Assembly (NCBI GenBank): GCA_002404345.1
Contig: DHJN01000162.1
Coordinates: 5,477 to 12,307 of the forward strand
Source of the DNA: Actinobacteria bacterium UBA4719
Lineage (GTDB): Bacteria > Actinomycetota > Actinomycetes > Actinomycetales > Dermatophilaceae
Direction of reading: 5' to 3'
Length of the DNA stretch: 6,831 nucleotides
Shown piece by piece: positions 5,636 to 6,831 of this stretch. Positions within the stretch are counted from its first letter, which is position 1, and every line of letters starts with the position of its first letter. The notes below the pieces were generated by a model, which ran no database searches, was not told the DNA's origin, and worked only from the letters and a program-made list of their open reading frames with translations. Position numbers and translations under genes: made by a program.

Positions 5636-5672
5636 GTACGGCCCGGTTCTCCGACAGGAGGCCGGGCCGTAC
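5636..5672. terminator. Bidirectional hairpin terminator between convergent genes
   Basis: GTACGGCCCGG (5636-5646) pairs perfectly with CCGGGCCGTAC (5662-5672). Within the 15-nt loop CTCC (5649-5652) can pair with GGAG (5657-5660), extending the stem. It lies 60 bp after the plus-strand DUF3352 stop and 3 bp beyond the minus-strand stop at 5676. Neither side has a strong U-tract, only TCTTGTTCTC further along on the plus strand. This fits the U-poor hairpin terminators often proposed in actinobacteria. Confidence 0.8.
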
Positions 5673-5675
5673 TCG

Positions 5676-6179
5676 TCAGCTCTTGTTCTCGACCTTGAAC
5701 GTCGGGGTGCCGCTCACGCAGACCGCCGTCACGTGAGTCCCGGGCCCGGCGTCCTCTGCGCCGCGTCGGAACCTCACATCGACCTCGTGCCGGCCGGCCG
5801 TGTCGACGTCCACGCGCCAGCCGTTGTCGGGCTGGGCGATCCGAAGCAGGATCGTGGCGCCGGTGCAGCGTACGGAGACCTGCCCGCCGGCAACGCTGAC
5901 ACTGCGGTCCCGCGGGGTCGTGGAGCCGGGGGCGGTCCCGGATGTTGTCGACTCGGAGGGTTCCGGGGTCTGGTCGGTCCGTGACGGGCCGCCGCGGGGT
6001 GTCGTGGTGGCAACGGCCGTGCCAACCGATGCGGGAGGAAGGACACTGGCACCGGCACTGGCACTGGTGAGGTCGCGGCCGGCCCGGTCGATGGCGACCC
6101 ATGCGGTGGCGGCGACGCCGGCGACCGTGGCGACCCAGATCAGCGCGATGCCGACCGCCGAGCGCAGTTTCACCGCCAT
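5676..6179 (-). CDS. Small anchored hypothetical protein divergent from a response regulator
   Basis: A 167-residue protein of unknown function. A single hydrophobic segment at about 9-30, preceded by MAVKLRS, suggests an N-in membrane anchor or uncleaved signal. Residues about 37-92 are low-complexity, rich in Ser, Thr, Pro, Ala and Gly, as in extracytoplasmic linkers. The C-terminal domain (93-167) is predicted beta-rich and contains VRCTGATILLRIAQPDNGWRV (start 102, ending near 122) and two Cys, C105 and C154, which could form a disulfide outside the membrane. I recall similar short proteins beside two-component genes in other actinobacteria, so a sensory or accessory role is possible but inferred. 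AAGGTGAG about 12 nt upstream may be the ribosome binding site. Hexamer repeats (GGCACT/GGCACC) at about 6047-6066 encode the ASAGAS stretch. The stop is followed at once by a strong hairpin. Confidence 0.85.
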   Translation of the reverse strand: MAVKLRSAVGIALIWVATVAGVAATAWVAIDRAGRDLTSASAGASVLPPASVGTAVATTTPRGGPSRTDQTPEPSESTTSGTAPGSTTPRDRSVSVAGGQVSVRCTGATILLRIAQPDNGWRVDVDTAGRHEVDVRFRRGAEDAGPGTHVTAVCVSGTPTFKVENKS

Positions 6180-6196
6180 GTCGCCACTGTCTCACC

Positions 6197-6235
6197 TTCA
6201 CGGCGACACGGCACCGCACGGCGTACCGTGCTGTC
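6197..6235 (+). promoter_or_regulatory. Divergent promoter region with CACGGC direct repeats and a 16-bp inverted repeat
   Basis: The 56-bp gap (6180-6235) between the small anchored protein and the response regulator contains CACGGC three times, at 6199, 6207 and 6217 (steps of 8 and 10 bp). It also holds a perfect inverted repeat GCACGG-CGTA-CCGTGC at 6216-6231. TACCGT (6224-6229) matches TANNNT and lies 6 bp before the GTG at 6236. A leaderless transcript starting at the GTG would explain the missing Shine-Dalgarno. OmpR-type regulators usually bind direct repeats about 10-11 bp apart, so autoregulation is plausible but unproven. Confidence 0.45.
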
Positions 6236-6831
6236 GTGGCGAGCATCCTGTTGATCGAGGACGACAACGGCATCCGCTCTGCGATCACCCGGGCGCTGAC
6301 CGACCTGGGCCACGCCGTCACCACGAGCAACCGTGGCATGTCCGGGCTGGAGTCCGCAGTCGACAACCCACCTGACGTCGTGCTCCTCGACCTCGGGCTG
6401 CCGGACATTGATGGCCTGCAGGTTCTGGCGATGCTTCGGGCGGTCAGCAAGGTGCCGGTCATCATCATCACCGCACGCGACGACGACGCGGACATGGTCC
6501 GGGCCCTGGATGGTGGCGCCGATGACTACGTCGTCAAGCCGTTCGGGATCGAGCAGGTCGAAGCACGCCTCCGCGCGGTCCTTCGCCGCAGCGGCTCGAA
6601 GGTCGCCCAGGGTCCCTTGGTCGTGGGCGGTCTGACGATCGACCCGCGAACGCGCCTGGTCAGCCTCGACGGGCTGCCGATTGACCTGTCGCGCAAGGAG
6701 TTCGACCTCCTGCTGGCCCTGGCGCTGCGGCCCGGAGAGGTGGTGACCAAACGGGAGCTGCTGGCGGACGTGTGGCACCAGAGCTATGGGGGAGGCGACC
6801 GGACTGTCGACGTGCACCTGTCCTGGTTGCG
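6236..6831 (+). CDS. OmpR/PhoB-type two-component response regulator, 3' end outside window
   Basis: A cytoplasmic phosphorylation-dependent transcription regulator, 198 full codons visible from GTG 6236. The receiver domain has the acidic pocket E8-D9-D10, the phosphoacceptor D52 (DLGLPDIDG), the switch Thr T79 (IIITAR) and K101 (VVKPF), all intact. A linker at about 118-127 leads to the winged-helix effector domain, where LSRKEFDLLLALA (151-163) and the TKRELLADVW helix (171-180) are typical. The window ends in the recognition helix, at RTVDVHLSWL. The start fits the family (MASILLIEDD) and has no visible Shine-Dalgarno, so it may be leaderless. Its partner histidine kinase is expected downstream but is not in view. 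The gene is divergent from a small anchored protein. The signal and regulon cannot be inferred. Confidence 0.95.
   Translation, partial: MASILLIEDDNGIRSAITRALTDLGHAVTTSNRGMSGLESAVDNPPDVVLLDLGLPDIDGLQVLAMLRAVSKVPVIIITARDDDADMVRALDGGADDYVVKPFGIEQVEARLRAVLRRSGSKVAQGPLVVGGLTIDPRTRLVSLDGLPIDLSRKEFDLLLALALRPGEVVTKRELLADVWHQSYGGGDRTVDVHLSWL

Noticed and set aside
5551..6495. A 314-codon minus-strand open frame spanning the small anchored protein and part of the response regulator
   Set aside because: It overlaps two better supported genes in other frames, and its Arg-rich composition is typical of a shadow frame; its C-terminal repeats are simply the 33-bp DNA repeat.

Overview
This window looks like chromosomal DNA from a high-GC actinobacterium, possibly of the Micrococcales. 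The evidence is the strong G/C bias at third codon positions, GTG starts, a DUF3352-type protein, and a short anchored Cys-containing protein divergent from an OmpR-type regulator. The exact genus cannot be read from the sequence. No rRNA, tRNA, CRISPR array, insertion sequence or phage gene was recognised.

Layout: (1) Positions 1-2467, minus strand, hold a polar amino acid ABC uptake operon. Its order is substrate-binding lipoprotein, then permease, then ATPase; the ATPase runs off the left edge just before its Walker B motif. The three genes overlap by 4 bp each (ATGA and GTGA), so they are almost certainly translationally coupled. (2) Positions 2468-2802 are a 335-bp divergent intergenic region with an array of 28-bp dyad repeats directly upstream of the transporter operon. 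(3) Positions 2803-3969, plus strand, encode a short-type NAD(P)-dependent malic enzyme. (4) Positions 3964-4055 are four 23-bp tandem repeats; the first copy supplies the malic enzyme stop codon. (5) Positions 4208-5575, plus strand, encode a DUF3352-like protein that seems to lack the usual N-terminal membrane anchor. (6) Positions 5572-5672 hold a degenerate 33-bp repeat pair and then a strong hairpin between convergent genes. (7) Positions 5676-6179, minus strand, encode a small anchored protein with a Ser/Thr/Pro-rich linker. (8) From 6236 to the right edge, plus strand, is an OmpR/PhoB-type response regulator, cut within its DNA-binding domain. A histidine kinase probably follows outside the window.

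How the genes may work together: the transporter brings in an amino acid, and malic enzyme links C4 acids to pyruvate. The two units face away from a shared control region, so co-regulation is possible but unproven. The response regulator and the small anchored protein share a 56-bp divergent promoter region containing a perfect 16-bp inverted repeat and three direct CACGGC repeats.

The most unusual aspect is repeat content. Four different short tandem arrays (15, 28, 23 and about 33 bp) lie at gene boundaries: inside the ATPase N-terminus, upstream of the binding protein, over the malic enzyme stop, and over the DUF3352 stop. A fifth, 21-bp coding duplication lies inside the DUF3352 gene. 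I see no clear case for a wholly new multi-gene system; the repeats and the truncated DUF3352 gene are what deserve a second look.
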